DNA of 64,000 nucleotides, taken from positions 35,548-99,547 of the forward strand of contig DAYL01000032.1 in assembly GCA_002508705.1 (NCBI GenBank), given 5' to 3'. Source of the DNA: Methanoculleus sp. UBA374. GTDB taxonomy: Archaea > Halobacteriota > Methanomicrobia > Methanomicrobiales > Methanoculleaceae. The position numbers were made by a program, and so were the translations under genes. Of the stretch, positions 15,801 through 28,600 are shown piece after piece. How positions within the stretch are numbered: the stretch's first letter is position 1; every line of letters starts with the position of its first letter. The notes under the pieces were generated by a model. It did no database searches. It worked only from the letters and a program-made list of their open reading frames with translations, and had not been told where the DNA came from.

Positions 15801-17809
15801 CCGCCGGGGACCTCGAGACCGGCGACTACCTGCCGGTGTTAAGAACCAGCGGATTCTGCGAAGACCCGATCACGGAGCTCGATGTTCTCGAGGTCCTCAC
15901 ACGGGCGGGATACGCCGATTCAGTCCGCGTCACCGAAGACGGCGTGAGGCTCCGGAGCGCCGGACGGCCCGGTCTGCCCCGCACCCTCCCGGTCGGCCGC
16001 GACCTCGTAACGCTCCTCGGCTACTATCTCAGGGATGGGTCGAGCGACCGTGCCGGGCGGCGGTACACCGTCAGGCTCTCGTTTAAGGGGCACGAATCGG
16101 AGATTGCGGCGGACGCCGCTGCCTGCGTCCGCACCGCTCTCGGTTGCGTCCCGCAGGTCCGCAAGTCGGCGACGGGAACCACCGTCGTCATCAACAGCAA
16201 ACTCGTATATCTCCTGGTCGACGCCCTCGGGTGCGGTTCCGGGGAGAATAAAACGGTGCCCGACCTTCTCTTCAACCTCGACCGCACCCTCGCGGGCAAC
16301 TACCTCGGTGCGGCCTTCTGCACGACGGGGAGGACGACCTCCGGCCGCCGTGCCCGGAGCATCAGGCTGAATACAGCCTCCCGGGACGCTGTCCAGAAGT
16401 TGATCTGGCTTGCGGGACAACTCGGCGTGCAGATGAGCTACGCCGAGCGGGAAACCAGGAAAGCCCCGCAAAAGACCTATATCTGCAGGATCACGGCTCA
16501 GGAGCAGATCGACAGGTTCTACGCGGAGACCGGATGCCGTGCGGAGGTGCCGCAGGGCCGGCAGACCGACGGGACCTTCACGCACCTCCCGGAGAGAGAA
16601 GCCCGAACCGGGTGCGTCGGCATTGCCTGCGCGAGCAGATGCAATTTCGGCGGAATAGAGGGAATCCAGGTATCGCTGGTCCTCCCCCCCGTCGTCCGCG
16701 ATGCCGGGACGGGAAGGCTCGCCCGGGGAGATATCCACCCGCTCCGCATCCGCTCGATCGAACCGGTCGATTACAACGGCTACGTCTACGACCTCGTCGA
16801 CGTCACCGGCACCCATACCTTCTCGACCGCGCTCGGCATCGTGACCGGAAACTGCTGCGCCTATCAGTTCTCCTCCCTCGCCAACGAGGACGACGAGTTT
16901 GAAGACAAACTCTACTTCCGGGAGGGGAAGCACTTCTCGATGGGCTCCTGGCAGGTGATGTCCATCAACTGCCCGCGGGCGGCATATAAGGCGGAAGGCG
17001 ACCAGGACCGGCTCTTTGCCGAGCTGAAGTCGCTCATGGACACCGCCGTCGAACTCTACCGGATCAAGCGCCGGTGGATGTCCCTCATTCGAGCGAACGG
17101 GCGGATGCCGTTTGCGATGCAGCGCCCGAAAGACCCGAATACCGGTGAACGCGGTGCGGTTGCCGTCGACCTCGAAGGACTCGTCTACACCATCGGCGTC
17201 GTCGGTGTCAACGAGATGGTGCAGCACTTCACCGGCCACCAGCTTCACGAGTCAAAAGAGGCGTTCCGCCTCGCCGTCCGGGCCATGACCGAACTCGAGA
17301 TGTACTCCCGCGAACTCTCAAAGAAGCACAACATGACGATTGCTCTTGCCCGGACCCCGGCGGAGACGACCGGCCAGCGGTTTGCGGTCGCCGACCTCCT
17401 CGACGAGCGGTTCCGGGACCACGCGATCAAGGTCGTCAAGGGCGACGCGGATCGGGCGCTCGAGATGCTCGGCACGACGCTCGACCTCCCCATCTACTAC
17501 ACCAACGGGACCCATGTCACTCCGGCGGCCCCGGTCCCGCTCACGAAACGGATCGAGATCGAGCATGTCTTCTTCCCCATCGTAGACGGCGGGAACATCT
17601 TTCATATCTGGCTCGGAGAGGCACGCCCCGACCCCCGGGGGCTGATGGAGATGGCGATGAACCTCTGCCGGACGACCCAGATCGGCTACTTCGCCTTCAC
17701 CCGGGACCTGACGGTCTCCCTGAAGGAGTACCGGGACCTCAGGCCGAAGCACCCGGACCAGGGGAAGGTGGGCGGGGTGTCCCCGGCGGCGAACCGGGCG
17801 GACGCCTGA
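12803..17809 (+). CDS. nrdD: Anaerobic ribonucleoside-triphosphate reductase with two inteins
   Basis: Polypeptide of 1668 residues: an ATP-cone regulatory domain (about 23-105), NrdD barrel segments, and two inteins (residues 186-663 and 893-1350). After splicing the enzyme has about 732 residues and reads ...G-T-R-P-F/C-Q-D-W-D-L... and ...S-C-Y-Q/C-C-A-Y-Q.... It would reduce ribonucleotides to deoxyribonucleotides without oxygen. The C-terminal part is recognisable up to Q-I-G-Y-F-A-F-T-R-D-L-T-V, but then ends in about 30 unrelated residues. The four zinc-binding cysteines and the R-V/I-T-G-Y glycyl radical motif normally found there are absent, and neighbouring frames do not contain them. 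No radical-SAM activase gene is adjacent. Confidence 0.88.
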   Translation: MRLAAHRSTQTTLFGKFLPTLPKVRTTGGYLLNWDRDRIIRQITEETRLVETFYNSRGAGEETAKEIARLVERKIQMLGLQTLSGPLIREIVNMTLLERGLVSYRNVCTRVGTPVFDAHLIDVGRGFEAHDNANLQENAETSHKKKADKISKEQYLLQLPPALADHHLRGDLHIHDLEYFGTRPFCIDGSTVVPLRMENRIRSLRLDELPIEGDVWHPRDLSALTPKGWRRVAKVTRRKVNPGEMRRIRTSGGRSLLVTGEHRIPVRTGEGMAIRRADEIRPGDVLYRISGTDGLRGETIGSIDLVRELSASVPAELLDNVYVRGAEEVFSHVVQSGRAASYTEISRELGVEHQKQWYTRGIMPVALFAALSRRYGIEDYAGITIGVTGSEHELPALLELTPELVRLLGFFVSEGNYNAVPAVGQYNLAITENHQAPAITASARTCLNTYATIAGGAPDTTTIYGVEVERNRALQVYFGGKAAYLLFRYVFAIPEGAAGKRLPWIVYHLDDVLLHEFLSALFTGDGSTYYRPEKSDCIVNYTTASPELRQELSLLLASLGMSPYIVEPYGEEERRTLYRLQLNGRRNIETFARYATFLDERQDHIDRFLSTVKGIQTAGREETVLDNGPAEPTGEYVYDLFLDGDGSEESHTFYASDGLLIHNCQDWDLRYFFYYGLMPDGNGTKASVAGPAKRAEVAVLHAVKALGSAQTNFAGGQGYYNFLTFMAPFFEGMDYGEIKQLMQMFVYEMTQMMVARGGQVVFSSVQLSPGVPTLWKDKPCVYRGKVWDGKQAPLRTYGEFEREVRLLFKALMEVMLEGDYWGKPFSFPKPEISIEPDFLVENEEFNREHPDLPTYQDLYLMTFELASKYGTPYYDNQIPGYRGAGEGISCYQCLAGDELVPVADPDGRVAVRAIRDLFDAAATNGRRVDPFGTELAYYDGKAPSVDFTTLEASLRPFRGVMRRRYTGDLLRITLESGRKITVTPDHPVYVLNGDGFTKETAGDLETGDYLPVLRTSGFCEDPITELDVLEVLTRAGYADSVRVTEDGVRLRSAGRPGLPRTLPVGRDLVTLLGYYLRDGSSDRAGRRYTVRLSFKGHESEIAADAAACVRTALGCVPQVRKSATGTTVVINSKLVYLLVDALGCGSGENKTVPDLLFNLDRTLAGNYLGAAFCTTGRTTSGRRARSIRLNTASRDAVQKLIWLAGQLGVQMSYAERETRKAPQKTYICRITAQEQIDRFYAETGCRAEVPQGRQTDGTFTHLPEREARTGCVGIACASRCNFGGIEGIQVSLVLPPVVRDAGTGRLARGDIHPLRIRSIEPVDYNGYVYDLVDVTGTHTFSTALGIVTGNCCAYQFSSLANEDDEFEDKLYFREGKHFSMGSWQVMSINCPRAAYKAEGDQDRLFAELKSLMDTAVELYRIKRRWMSLIRANGRMPFAMQRPKDPNTGERGAVAVDLEGLVYTIGVVGVNEMVQHFTGHQLHESKEAFRLAVRAMTELEMYSRELSKKHNMTIALARTPAETTGQRFAVADLLDERFRDHAIKVVKGDADRALEMLGTTLDLPIYYTNGTHVTPAAPVPLTKRIEIEHVFFPIVDGGNIFHIWLGEARPDPRGLMEMAMNLCRTTQIGYFAFTRDLTVSLKEYRDLRPKHPDQGKVGGVSPAANRADA
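13358..14791 (+). mobile_element. Intein 1 in nrdD with LAGLIDADG endonuclease
   Basis: In-frame intein of 478 residues. It begins with Cys (C-I-D-G-S-T-V-V-P-L, block A), has a block B with T-G-E-H near residue 70 of the intein, a block F with Y-V-Y-D-L and ends I-H-N before the downstream Cys. Two dodecapeptide endonuclease motifs are visible, L-L-G-F-F-V-S-E-G (about 14020-14050) and L-S-A-L-F-T-G-D-G-S (about 14350-14380), each with an acidic residue at the catalytic position, so homing activity is possible. Confidence 0.9.
15479..16852 (+). mobile_element. Intein 2 in nrdD, LAGLIDADG motif partly degenerate
   Basis: In-frame intein of 458 residues, from C-L-A-G-D-E-L-V to I-V-T-G-N before the downstream Cys-Cys. 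Block B is T-P-D-H-P-V; block F contains Y-V-Y-D-L-V. The first endonuclease motif L-L-G-Y-Y-L-R-D-G-S keeps its aspartate; the second, Y-L-G-A-A-F-C-T-T-G-R, has threonine where the catalytic acid is expected. Splicing should be intact but the endonuclease looks inactive. Confidence 0.88.
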
Positions 17810-17852
17810 CCGCTATCGTACCTTTTTTGGCCGTGTAAGGAGATTCTGATCG

Positions 17853-18884
17853 ATGATTGATCTGACGGCATCACTTCTCGCTATCGACGTCGGCCGGGGC
17901 ACCCAGGACATCCTGGTCTACGAACCCGGCCGAACGATTGAGAACAGCATCAAACTGGTCCTCCCCTCCCCGACCGTGGTGACGGCAAAGAGAGTCCGGC
18001 AGGCGACCGAAGCCGGGCGCCCGGTCTTCCTGGAAGGGTTCCTGATGGGCGGCGGCGCAAGCACCGACGCGATACGGGCGCACCTCGCAGCAGGTCTTCC
18101 CGTCTATGCCACTCCCGAAGCCGCCGTGACCATCCACGACGACTTAGAGAGGGTGCGTGCGATTGGCGTTACGATCAGGGACACCCCGCCGGAGGACGCG
18201 GCGAGGGTTCACGCCACCGACTATATGGAACCGGAGATCCGAAAAGCGCTCACGCTCTTCGGCGTCGAATACCCGGAGAACGTCGCGATCGCGGTCCAGG
18301 ATCACGGCTATTCCCCGCACCGGAGCAACCGTATCCACCGGTTCGAGCTCATGCGGGACCGGCTGGAAGACGGGGACTGGAACCTCCTCTCGCTCGCCAC
18401 CGACCCGCCCCTTCCCGATATGACCCGGATGCAGGCGGCGCTAAAGCAGGCCCCGGGTGCGCTCGTCACCGACACCGGGCCGGTCGCCCTCATCGGGGCG
18501 CTCTGCGACCCGAACGTCCGGCAGATGGCGGAGACCGGGGTGACCCTCGTCAACGCCGGGAACGGGCACACCCTCTGTTTTACCCTGAAAGGACACGAGA
18601 TCTACGGGCTCTTTGAACATCACACCGGCGCGCTCGACCCCGCAAAACTGCAACACTACGTCCGGCGGCTCACCGACGGCACGCTGACTTCGAAGGAGGT
18701 CTTCGACGACGGCGGTCACGGGGCGGCGATCAGAAAACCCCTCGCCACCGATGCCGTGGTCGTCACGGGCCCAAACCGGCTCCGGCTGCTGCCGGAGGCC
18801 TACCAGGCGGCACCTTTCGGGGACATGATGCTCTCGGGGTGTTTCGGGCTCGCATACCTCTGGAAGCGGTTTCGGGAGGGGTGA
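17853..18884 (+). CDS. DUF1786 family protein (ASKHA-like fold)
   Basis: Protein of 343 residues. It starts with S-L-L-A-I-D-V-G-R-G-T-Q-D, a phosphate-1-like loop of the actin/hexokinase ATPase fold, and has N-A-G-N-G-H-T near residue 231, a second nucleotide-loop-like segment. The family is archaeal/bacterial and is sometimes labelled as a pyruvate formate-lyase activating protein without direct evidence. AAGGAG lies about 10 bases before the ATG. It follows nrdD in the same direction after 43 bases, so co-transcription is likely; a role related to the reductase is only a guess. Confidence 0.75.
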   Translation: MIDLTASLLAIDVGRGTQDILVYEPGRTIENSIKLVLPSPTVVTAKRVRQATEAGRPVFLEGFLMGGGASTDAIRAHLAAGLPVYATPEAAVTIHDDLERVRAIGVTIRDTPPEDAARVHATDYMEPEIRKALTLFGVEYPENVAIAVQDHGYSPHRSNRIHRFELMRDRLEDGDWNLLSLATDPPLPDMTRMQAALKQAPGALVTDTGPVALIGALCDPNVRQMAETGVTLVNAGNGHTLCFTLKGHEIYGLFEHHTGALDPAKLQHYVRRLTDGTLTSKEVFDDGGHGAAIRKPLATDAVVVTGPNRLRLLPEAYQAAPFGDMMLSGCFGLAYLWKRFREG

Positions 18885-18899
18885 TCGGGGTAACATGTC

Positions 18900-20138
18900 T
18901 CACGAAGAGCCTGCCTCTGTCGTCCCCGAGATCTGACCCATGAGCCCGCGGAAGAACTTCGCGAACAGGTCGAGCGGCGACGACGGGGACACACCCGATT
19001 CCTCCGCCGCGCCGCCCTCTTCTTTGTCGTAGATGACCCCCAGGTGTTCCGTCCCGAGGCCCTGCAGGGCCTCAAGGTGCCCGGTTGCCCCGGCGACGAT
19101 TGTTTCGTGGCCGACGCCCCGCCCCCACGCGTCGGTCAATGTCTCCGACGGGAGGAGCGTCGAATTTTCGATGCCTGCAAGCGTGTAGAGTTCGGGGAGG
19201 GGCAACTCCGCCGCCGCTCCCGCTCCCGCGTCGGGTCGGACGGCGATCACCGGGTCGGAGAAGCCTGCAGAGGGGACCTCCTGGTCGCCGGTAAAAGCGT
19301 ATGCCTGGAAGGCGAAAACGTCCGGGTTCGACGTCAGGTTGGTGACCAGCCGCTCCTCCGGGAGGGTGAGGTTGTCGAGCGTCAGCCTTCCGGTGCGGGT
19401 GGTGACCGAGAACTCCCAGGCGCCGCGCTCCCCGTCCCGGAGACCCGATAGTTCGCGTGTCCGCGTGATCTCGTAGACCCCGGTCTCGCCCGGCGGCGGC
19501 ACCAGGACGACATAGGCCGGGTTCTCTTCGGTGATCGACACGTTCCGGGCCTCAACCGTCACGGTGACGGTGAACGTCTCCCCCTCGAACGCGACCCGGG
19601 GGTGCCGGCCGCCGAGGTGCATGGCGGTGTCGAGCAGCCATTCGAGGTTTGCAATCTCAACCCCGTTCCGGGTGAGGGCGACGTCCTCCGGAGTCCGGGG
19701 GAGGAGCACCCCGACACCTTTGACGAACAGTCCGTCGCGCGGCCCGGCGGCTTCAAGCGGCGTTTCGGTCTCATTCTCCTCCGAGGTGCGGGAGGCTGCG
19801 GCGGGGCCGACAAGGTGGTGACTGCTCTGGACCAGCGGGCGGTCGTGCGACTGGTGCGCTTTCGCCATCGTTGCGCCCGGTCGCGGCGGTGCATACCTTT
19901 CCAGGGTCGGTATCGCCGTCTCTTCAGACTCCTCGTCGTCGAAGTCGTCCGTCTCGGGGACGGTCGTTGCCGTCACAGTCGCATTCTCCCCGGTGTCCGG
20001 GAGAGCGGACGCGGGAGGAGCAGCCAGGCCGACACAGAGCACCAGGGCCAGGGATGCGAGGAGAAGGCCCCCTGACAACGCTGCCCGTTCCACTGCAGAG
20101 ACGTGAAGATCCACGCGCCCACCGGACCCCCTCTTCAT
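18900..20138 (-). CDS. Secreted or membrane-anchored protein of unknown function
   Basis: Protein of 412 residues. Basic residues precede a hydrophobic signal or anchor segment (A-L-S-G-G-L-L-L-A-S-L-A-L-V-L at about 22-36), ending near A-S-A-L-P. A low-complexity acidic/threonine linker follows, then a beta-rich region with several N-x-T/S sites and repeated T-V-T-V strands, suggesting immunoglobulin-like extracellular domains. I do not recognise the family. Start set at 20138 because a TATA box at 20161-20171 places the transcription start near 20140, which excludes the ATG at 20156. It is convergent with the DUF1786 gene. Confidence 0.7.
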   Translation of the reverse strand: MKRGSGGRVDLHVSAVERAALSGGLLLASLALVLCVGLAAPPASALPDTGENATVTATTVPETDDFDDEESEETAIPTLERYAPPRPGATMAKAHQSHDRPLVQSSHHLVGPAAASRTSEENETETPLEAAGPRDGLFVKGVGVLLPRTPEDVALTRNGVEIANLEWLLDTAMHLGGRHPRVAFEGETFTVTVTVEARNVSITEENPAYVVLVPPPGETGVYEITRTRELSGLRDGERGAWEFSVTTRTGRLTLDNLTLPEERLVTNLTSNPDVFAFQAYAFTGDQEVPSAGFSDPVIAVRPDAGAGAAAELPLPELYTLAGIENSTLLPSETLTDAWGRGVGHETIVAGATGHLEALQGLGTEHLGVIYDKEEGGAAEESGVSPSSPLDLFAKFFRGLMGQISGTTEAGSS

Positions 20139-20160
20139 GAGAGTCTCATGGAGCACGGAC

Positions 20161-20171
20161 GAATATAAATA
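20161..20171 (-). promoter_or_regulatory. TATA box before secreted-protein gene
   Basis: Minus-strand ATTTATATTC at 20161-20170, about 28 bases upstream of the ATG at 20138; implies a nearly leaderless transcript. Confidence 0.55.
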
Positions 20172-20261
20172 GATTTCTGATCGGGAAACACCCGGGACTT
20201 CCCGGATAGAGATGCCCCTCCGGAATTTCCGGATCGCTCACCCGCGGGGTGGAACACGAAC

Positions 20262-20280
20262 AACGACCAAAAAAGAGGGA
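20262..20280 (-). terminator. T-run after RNA polymerase operon
   Basis: The minus strand carries a T6 run (A-run at 20269-20274) just beyond the NusA stop. Confidence 0.4.
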
Positions 20281-20281
20281 T

Positions 20282-20731
20282 TCAGGCAACCTCATTCTGT
20301 GCCAGCTGGACATCGGCGATATCGTGCTGCCGCTGCGCAAGAACCTTTGCCTTGAAAATATTCTTCCCGCCCTTACCGATGGCAAGACCCCGGTCTTCAT
20401 CCCGCACCTCGACAAGGGCGACCTGCAGATCCTCCTCATTGGTAGAGAATTCGATACCGGTGACCTGAGCGGGGAGGAAACAGTTCCGCAGGAACTGGGC
20501 CGGGTCAGGAGCGTACTCCACGACCTCGATCCGTTTACCCATCACGTCGGACGCCTTTTTGATGCTCGACCCGCCCTTGCCGATGGCAAGTCCCATATCG
20601 CCGGGGTTGATCACGAAGATGATGCGCTCGTTGCGGTTGTCAACGATGCAGTCGCGGCTGCCTGCGCCGGTGAGGCTCTCGAACTGGGAGATAAGGCGCA
20701 TGCACTCCTCAGTCAGCACGACCTGTGGCAT
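20282..20731 (-). CDS. nusA: NusA-like transcription factor
   Basis: Protein of 149 residues with two KH domains, each showing I-G-K-G-G: I-G-K-G-G-S-S-I near residue 56 and I-G-K-G-G-K-N-I near residue 125. Archaeal NusA-like proteins consist of only these KH domains, without the bacterial N-terminal and S1 domains, and bind RNA. The start at 20731 (M-P-Q-V-V-L-T) fits the family and follows the L30e stop by four bases. Last gene of the polymerase operon. Confidence 0.88.
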   Translation of the reverse strand: MPQVVLTEECMRLISQFESLTGAGSRDCIVDNRNERIIFVINPGDMGLAIGKGGSSIKKASDVMGKRIEVVEYAPDPAQFLRNCFLPAQVTGIEFSTNEEDLQVALVEVRDEDRGLAIGKGGKNIFKAKVLAQRQHDIADVQLAQNEVA

Positions 20732-20735
20732 AGTC

Positions 20736-21023
20736 CTACACTCTCGCAGCATTCAGGATATCGGATTCACCCGGCTCGATCACAGCAAGCGCACTGACGA
20801 CGTACGGCATACCGCAGGCTTTCCCGAGCTGGACGCTCGAGCCTTCGTAGACGTAGACAGGGATATCGATCTCTTTCACAAGGTTTTTGACGGATTCGGG
20901 GCTGTTGGCGGCCACCACAACAAGTTTGGCCTTGCCCTCTTCGATGCATTCCCGGGTCTTGTTCTGGCCGAGGAACACGGTTCCGGTCTTCACAGCTTTA
21001 CGTAGCGAAGCATTAAAGTCCAT
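20736..21023 (-). CDS. rpl30e: Ribosomal protein L30e
   Basis: Protein of 95 residues with the L7Ae/L30e fold: G-T-V-F-L-G-Q-N-K-T, then A-K-L-V-V-V-A-A-N and I-P-V-Y-V-Y-E-G-S-S-V-Q-L-G. It is a large-subunit ribosomal protein that binds kink-turn RNA. Location between rpoA2 and nusA is the common euryarchaeal order. Confidence 0.93.
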   Translation of the reverse strand: MDFNASLRKAVKTGTVFLGQNKTRECIEEGKAKLVVVAANSPESVKNLVKEIDIPVYVYEGSSVQLGKACGMPYVVSALAVIEPGESDILNAARV

Positions 21024-21035
21024 ACTGTAATTCTC

Positions 21036-24853
<3,818 letters not shown>

Positions 24854-24876
24854 AGTTTGAAACTGCCCCCTTGTCG

Positions 24877-26691
24877 TTACACCATATCGTCGAGTCTCAG
24901 GCGGGGAGCAATGCCCATGCTCTTCATCTCATCGAGGAGGAGTTTGAAAGCGTAACTCATCTCGACGGGGTAGATGTCGGTTTCGCTGCCGCAGGCAAGA
25001 CACCGCGTGACCTTTCTCTTCCGGTCGAGCATCGCCACCATGCCGCACTTCGCACAGACCCACTGGGTCACCTTATCTGACTCGTCGAGCAGCCGCTCTT
25101 TTAAGGCCATGGCCGCACCGTGACCGATCATCACATCCCGCTCCATCTCACCGAACCGGAGACCGCCCTCACGGGCACGCCCTTCGGTCGGCTGGCGGGT
25201 GAGCACCTGCACGGGGCCGCGCGACCGCGCATGCATCTTGCTCGATACCATGTGGTAGAGTTTCTGGTAGTAAATGACACCCATGTAGATGTCGGCGTCG
25301 AACTGCCGGCCGGTTATGCCGTCGTACATCACTTCGCGGCCGTTGTGGGAGAAACCGAGTTCCTTGAGCGAATGCCGAAGGTCGGCCTCGCGTTCGCCGC
25401 GGAACGCCGTCGCATCGATCCGGCGGCCCTCGAGGGAGCCGACCTTGCCGCCCAGCATCTCGAGCATATGCCCGATGGTCATACGGCTCGGGACTGCATG
25501 GGGGTTGATGATCAGGTCGGGCGTCATGCCCGACTCGGTGAACGGCATGTCCGCCGAAGGCTGGATGAGCCCGATGACACCCTTCTGACCGTGCCGGGAC
25601 GCGAACTTGTCGCCGATCTCCGGTATCCGGAGGTCCCGGGTCCGGACCTTTACGAGGCGCGAGGAGTTCTCGCCCTCCGTGATGATGACGGTATCCACGA
25701 TACCGTGTTCGTTGCTCCGCATCGTGACCGAAGTGTCGCGCCGTTTCTCGACGGAGATCAACTCGCTTGTCGGTTCCTCAAGGAACCTCGGCGGAGAGGT
25801 CTTTCCGATCAGCACATCCTTCTCGCGGACGACCGTCTCGGGGTTGATGACGCCGTCGACATCGAGGTTCGCGTAGTACTCGGCACCGTGCGCGCCGGAG
25901 ACTTCTTCGTCCGGGATCTCGATCCGGTCGACCTGGCCGCCGGGGTAGCGCCGCTCCTCGCCGTCGTAGGTGCGGAAGAAGTGCGAGCGCCCGAGGCCCC
26001 GGTCGATGGAAGCCTGATTCATGATCAGAGCGTCTTCAATGTTGAAGCCTTCATACGAGATGATCGCAACGACGAAATTCTGGCCCGCAGGCCGTTCGTC
26101 GGAGCCGATCACGTCGGAGGTCTGGGTATAGGTGAGCGGCTTCTGGACATAGTGGAGCAGGTGCCCCCGGGTATCGGGGCGGAGCTTCATGTTTGCCGCC
26201 CCGAACCCGAGCGCCTGCTTGACCATCCCGGCACCCATGGTGACCCGGGGACTTGCGTTGTGCTCGGGGAAGGGGACGTGCGCCGCACCGATCCCGAGGA
26301 TGAGCGAGGGGTCGATCTCGAGATGCGTATGCTCGGGGGTAAGGTCCTCTTCGTTGATGGCGATGTAGAGGTCTTCCTCCTCCTCGGCGTCGACAAACTC
26401 AATCGCGCCCTTGTGAACGAGATCCACAAAAGCCATCTCACCGTTTCGGAGCTGCTCGATGTCGTCTTCGGTCACCTGCGGCCTGCCGTCGCGCACCACG
26501 ATCAATGGGCGGCGCGCCCTTCCGCGATCGGTGTGAATGATGACATCGTTGTTGAACTCCTTGTAGGAGACATTGACCTCGCCGGAGATCTCGCCGTGTC
26601 GACGCATATCGCGCATCCGGGCGACAAGGTCACGGGGGTCGTCCACAAGCCCGATCAGGGCTCCGTCGACGAAGACACGCGACTGCCTCAT
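24877..26691 (-). CDS. rpoB1: DNA-directed RNA polymerase subunit B'
   Basis: Protein of 604 residues, the C-terminal half of the second-largest subunit. Conserved [12 protein letters not shown] is visible near residue 361, and a C-terminal zinc ribbon C-A-K-C-G with C-L-A-C-G near 555-575. As in many methanogens the B subunit is split; the start overlaps the rpoB2 stop by four bases. Confidence 0.97.
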   Translation of the reverse strand: MRQSRVFVDGALIGLVDDPRDLVARMRDMRRHGEISGEVNVSYKEFNNDVIIHTDRGRARRPLIVVRDGRPQVTEDDIEQLRNGEMAFVDLVHKGAIEFVDAEEEEDLYIAINEEDLTPEHTHLEIDPSLILGIGAAHVPFPEHNASPRVTMGAGMVKQALGFGAANMKLRPDTRGHLLHYVQKPLTYTQTSDVIGSDERPAGQNFVVAIISYEGFNIEDALIMNQASIDRGLGRSHFFRTYDGEERRYPGGQVDRIEIPDEEVSGAHGAEYYANLDVDGVINPETVVREKDVLIGKTSPPRFLEEPTSELISVEKRRDTSVTMRSNEHGIVDTVIITEGENSSRLVKVRTRDLRIPEIGDKFASRHGQKGVIGLIQPSADMPFTESGMTPDLIINPHAVPSRMTIGHMLEMLGGKVGSLEGRRIDATAFRGEREADLRHSLKELGFSHNGREVMYDGITGRQFDADIYMGVIYYQKLYHMVSSKMHARSRGPVQVLTRQPTEGRAREGGLRFGEMERDVMIGHGAAMALKERLLDESDKVTQWVCAKCGMVAMLDRKRKVTRCLACGSETDIYPVEMSYAFKLLLDEMKSMGIAPRLRLDDMV

Positions 26692-28229
26692 GCCGTCTCC
26701 CTCCGGAGGGCAATGACGCCTATATCATAGAGAATATTCTTCACTTCCTCTTCATCGATGACGCCCTTACTGATCTCGACCATCTGGGCGAAGTTCTTTA
26801 CCAGACCACAATTCGGACCCTCAGGGGTCTCGCTCGGACAGATCCGGCCCCACTGAGTCGGATGCAGGTCACGGGCCTCGAAGTGCGGCTGCGAACGGGA
26901 GAGCGGGGAGATCACGCGCCGGAGGTGCGAGAGCACCGCCATGTGGTCTACCCGGTCCAGGAGCTGCGAGACGCCGGTGCGCCCGCCCACCCAGTTGCCG
27001 GTGGCAAGCGGGTGCAGCAGCCGTTCGGTCAGAACGTCCGCGCGCACGGCGGTGCCGATCGAGAGGTCGCGGTGACGCATGCTGGCCCGTTCGAGTTGAT
27101 ACTTCACGTCTCTTGTCAGGCGGTTTAACGAGATCCGGAAGAGGTCTTCCATAAGGTCGCCGGCAAGTTTCAGCCGTTTATTCGAGTAGTGGTCCTTATC
27201 GTCGATCCGGCGCCGGTCAAGCACCAGGTCGAAACAGGCTTCGGCCATCCGGCCGAGGAAATGCGCTTTTGCGAGGCGGACACCCTCGACCGCCGCGCGG
27301 TATCCGGGGTCCTCCTCTTTCAAGCCCACCGGCATCAGGTAGTTTAAGTGCGGGAGGAGGTAGTTATCGAGGACGAACTCCGCCCGTTTGCGCTGGTAGT
27401 CGCGGGTCTGGTTCGGGGCGAGTTTCTTCCCGACGTACATGACGCCGTCGTCGACCGTGTCGCACTCGCTCTCCTCCAGGTTCTGCATCATGAAGGTGAG
27501 GATCTCCTCGTCGGTGGAGACCGCCTCCACGATGTCGTGGTCGCCCTGGAGCCCCAGCGCCCGCATCAGGTCGACGAAGCGAAGGTGCCCGGCGACCGAG
27601 GGGAACGAGACCTCAAGCAGGTTCTTCCTGTTGCGCTCGACGATCACAAGCGCACGGTAACCCCGGAACTGCGAAAAGACCTTTGCGACGTAGATCCGCT
27701 CGTTGTAGCGCTCGGTAAACTCGGTCATGATCTTGTTCGAGGCAAGGTCCTCAAGCGTCATCAGCACCCGCTCCGTACCGTTGACGATGAAGTAACCGCC
27801 GGGATCGAGGGGATCTTCACCGTGCTCGGTTCGCTCGGCGTCGCTCATGTTGTAGAGGTTGCAGGCGGCCGAGCCCACCATCACCGGCAGCTGCCCGATG
27901 GTGGTGACGATCGGGTCCGATCGAACGTCGCCCTGGACGAGCGTCATCGCAAGTTGAATGGGTGCCGCATACGTGAGGTTCCGGAGGCGCGCCTCACTCG
28001 GAAAGAGCTCGGACTGCGAGCCGTCTGCCTCACGGACAAGCGGCTTTTTCACCTCAATCTTACCCAGCTCAACCCATACGGCCTCTTTACCTTTACCACG
28101 GGTCTCGATATCGGTCTCGATAACACGCTGTTCATCGACGACCTTCTGGAGGTTGTGCAGAAGAAAGTAGTTGTAAGAATCTAACTGGTGACGTGCTACG
28201 TGTTCCCGTGAAAAGTATGCTCTCGACAA
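26688..28229 (-). CDS. rpoB2: DNA-directed RNA polymerase subunit B''
   Basis: Protein of 513 residues, the N-terminal half of the B subunit. Typical segments are Q-L-D-S-Y-N-Y-F near the start, F-I-V-N-G-T-E-R-V near 150 and the end [11 protein letters not shown]. The start used is a TTG at 28229; no ATG or GTG lies in a better place and the frame stays open upstream, so the exact first residue is uncertain. It follows rpoH by 43 bases. Confidence 0.93.
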   Translation of the reverse strand: MSRAYFSREHVARHQLDSYNYFLLHNLQKVVDEQRVIETDIETRGKGKEAVWVELGKIEVKKPLVREADGSQSELFPSEARLRNLTYAAPIQLAMTLVQGDVRSDPIVTTIGQLPVMVGSAACNLYNMSDAERTEHGEDPLDPGGYFIVNGTERVLMTLEDLASNKIMTEFTERYNERIYVAKVFSQFRGYRALVIVERNRKNLLEVSFPSVAGHLRFVDLMRALGLQGDHDIVEAVSTDEEILTFMMQNLEESECDTVDDGVMYVGKKLAPNQTRDYQRKRAEFVLDNYLLPHLNYLMPVGLKEEDPGYRAAVEGVRLAKAHFLGRMAEACFDLVLDRRRIDDKDHYSNKRLKLAGDLMEDLFRISLNRLTRDVKYQLERASMRHRDLSIGTAVRADVLTERLLHPLATGNWVGGRTGVSQLLDRVDHMAVLSHLRRVISPLSRSQPHFEARDLHPTQWGRICPSETPEGPNCGLVKNFAQMVEISKGVIDEEEVKNILYDIGVIALRRETA

Positions 28230-28272
28230 AACACTTCTATCTAACAGATGGATCAGCTCCCGGCCTAATGTA

Positions 28273-28524
28273 TTATTTCTTCGGTCTCTTCACGACGAGG
28301 CGATACGCCTCGGCTCTGCCCGCCGTACGACTTTCACGGGTAATCCGGATGACGTTCCCGACATCGGCCCCGATAGCTTTTACTGCAGGATCGTCGTGAT
28401 AAATTTTAGGCAGTTGTTCTAAGGAGATATGGTACGTCGCAAGGAGGTCCGAAACCTCCGCTTCACCCATAATCTGATGGTCCGGAACCATCTCATGTTT
28501 GAGTACGTCAAGTGGTGTGCCCAT
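28273..28524 (-). CDS. rpoH: DNA-directed RNA polymerase subunit H
   Basis: Protein of 83 residues related to the C-terminal domain of eukaryotic RPB5: [11 protein letters not shown], then [10 protein letters not shown]. The start at 28524 gives the family length; an ATG five codons upstream is less likely. It leads the polymerase operon. Confidence 0.93.
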   Translation of the reverse strand: MGTPLDVLKHEMVPDHQIMGEAEVSDLLATYHISLEQLPKIYHDDPAVKAIGADVGNVIRITRESRTAGRAEAYRLVVKRPKK

Positions 28525-28600
28525 CGCCTTACACCCCACCGACGAAAAAGTTGCGTATCAGATGCATCACCTTAAAATCCATAGACATCGCCCATGGCAA

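Noticed and set aside
15479-16852. Intein 2 as two separate genes interrupted by a homing endonuclease gene
   Set aside because: The frame is continuous and has intein splicing blocks at both ends.
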